Shown here in pieces: positions 30,098 to 30,444 of a stretch of 30,444 nt of DNA. The DNA is from a virus. Both the position numbers and the translations under genes were made by a program. The DNA is taken from IMG/VR virus record IMGVR_UViG_3300045116_000064, positions 1 to 30,444 of that record; one strand, written 5' to 3'. The notes below the pieces were generated by a model that was given only the letters and a program-made list of their open reading frames with translations, was not told the origin of the DNA and ran no database searches. The number at the start of each line of letters is the position of its first letter. Positions within the stretch are counted from its first letter, which is position 1.

Positions 30098-30444
30098 ATG
30101 CTAACTCCACAACAACAACAATGGGCGAAGGAAAACATGGTTAATCTGTCGTATGAGCAGTTTAGAGTTAGATTTTATAATAAACCCAATTTAGATAATA
30201 TTAAAAAGCTGAAATTGGTTGAGATGTATGGATACGCAAATTCTGCCCCTAAGAACGAAGATACTATCATAAAGGCAAATTTAGCCGCTGAGAAGCTAAA
30301 ACGCGCACAGTGGGCAAATTTTGATGAAATTAGCCCTACTGTAGAAGTAATTAAAGATTTATTCCCAGAAGCTAAAGAAGTCGAAGAAAGTAATGAAGAA
30401 ATTAATGAGCTTGATAAATTAGAAAAGGAAGTTAAATTTAAACA
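30098..30444 (+). CDS. Partial hypothetical protein beside the replication gene (3' end cut off)
   Basis: ATG 30098 lies three bases after the previous stop, and the frame runs off the right edge after 115 residues. It starts MLTPQQQQWAKENMVNLSYE and is mainly helical and charged, with an acidic tail (EVEESNEEINELDKLEKEVK). By position it should act in DNA replication or regulation. No motif was recognised in the visible part. Its base use is a little less A/T-biased than the cassette genes. Confidence 0.6.
   Translation, partial: MLTPQQQQWAKENMVNLSYEQFRVRFYNKPNLDNIKKLKLVEMYGYANSAPKNEDTIIKANLAAEKLKRAQWANFDEISPTVEVIKDLFPEAKEVEESNEEINELDKLEKEVKFK

Noticed and set aside
1-30444. TGA recoding, as in some CPR lineages
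   Set aside because: TGA closes many genes at ATGA overlaps, and the reading frames end sensibly there.
1-30444. tRNA genes, CRISPR arrays, insertion sequences, integrase or att sites
   Set aside because: No cloverleaf pattern, spaced direct repeat array, transposase or recombinase motif was seen on either strand by eye. A tRNA scan was not possible.

Overview
The window is a nearly complete late region of an AT-rich, double-stranded DNA tailed phage or prophage. Every gene I accept is on the + strand and most are packed with ATGA-type overlaps or gaps of a few bases. The set of terminase, HK97-type portal, prohead protease and capsid, head-tail connectors, tail tube, frameshifted tail chaperones, a 721-residue tape measure, Dit and Tal-like proteins, with no sheath or contractile baseplate genes, points to a siphovirus. 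No integrase or repressor is visible, so lifestyle cannot be judged.

Layout. Bases 1-2811 hold small accessory genes: a Gly-Ala hexamer repeat, a small zinc-ribbon-like protein, a membrane protein with a 3D domain, a GC-richer two-gene island at about 1636-2011, and a NinG-like HNH protein. Bases 2792-3024 look like a free-standing promoter, structured RNA and terminator. Bases 3044-4837 hold the packaging genes. Bases 4834-12083 are an 11-gene cassette for glycan work (polysaccharide deacetylase, four glycosyltransferase-like proteins of which one is a GT4-GT2 fusion, two methyltransferases, a shortened UDP-sugar dehydrogenase and small proteins), inserted between terminase and portal. Bases 12156-16670 are head genes, 16786-19574 are virion surface or decoration genes including a LamG-like protein, 19581-28214 are connector and tail genes, and 28249-29354 are lysis genes (XhlA-like protein, M23 peptidase, holin-like protein). 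From 29543 a replication region begins with a DUF4373-like gene that carries two sets of three 11-bp iterons beside an AT-rich stretch, a good candidate origin.

Expression. Almost no gene has a Shine-Dalgarno sequence. The two clear exceptions are the major capsid gene and the first gene of the GC-richer island. Three good sigma-70-like promoters (2792, 12064, 14303) are each followed closely by an intrinsic terminator and then by the start codon of the next gene block, and a fourth block (29543) also follows a terminator. This layout suggests attenuation or antitermination. TGA serves as a normal stop, as the many ATGA overlaps show.

Host. The sequence does not name it. Standard promoters argue against Bacteroidota. 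An AT-rich bacterium that initiates translation mostly without Shine-Dalgarno sequences, for example a Patescibacteria (CPR) member, is one possibility and is inference only. The glycan cassette could modify either the virion or the infected cell surface.
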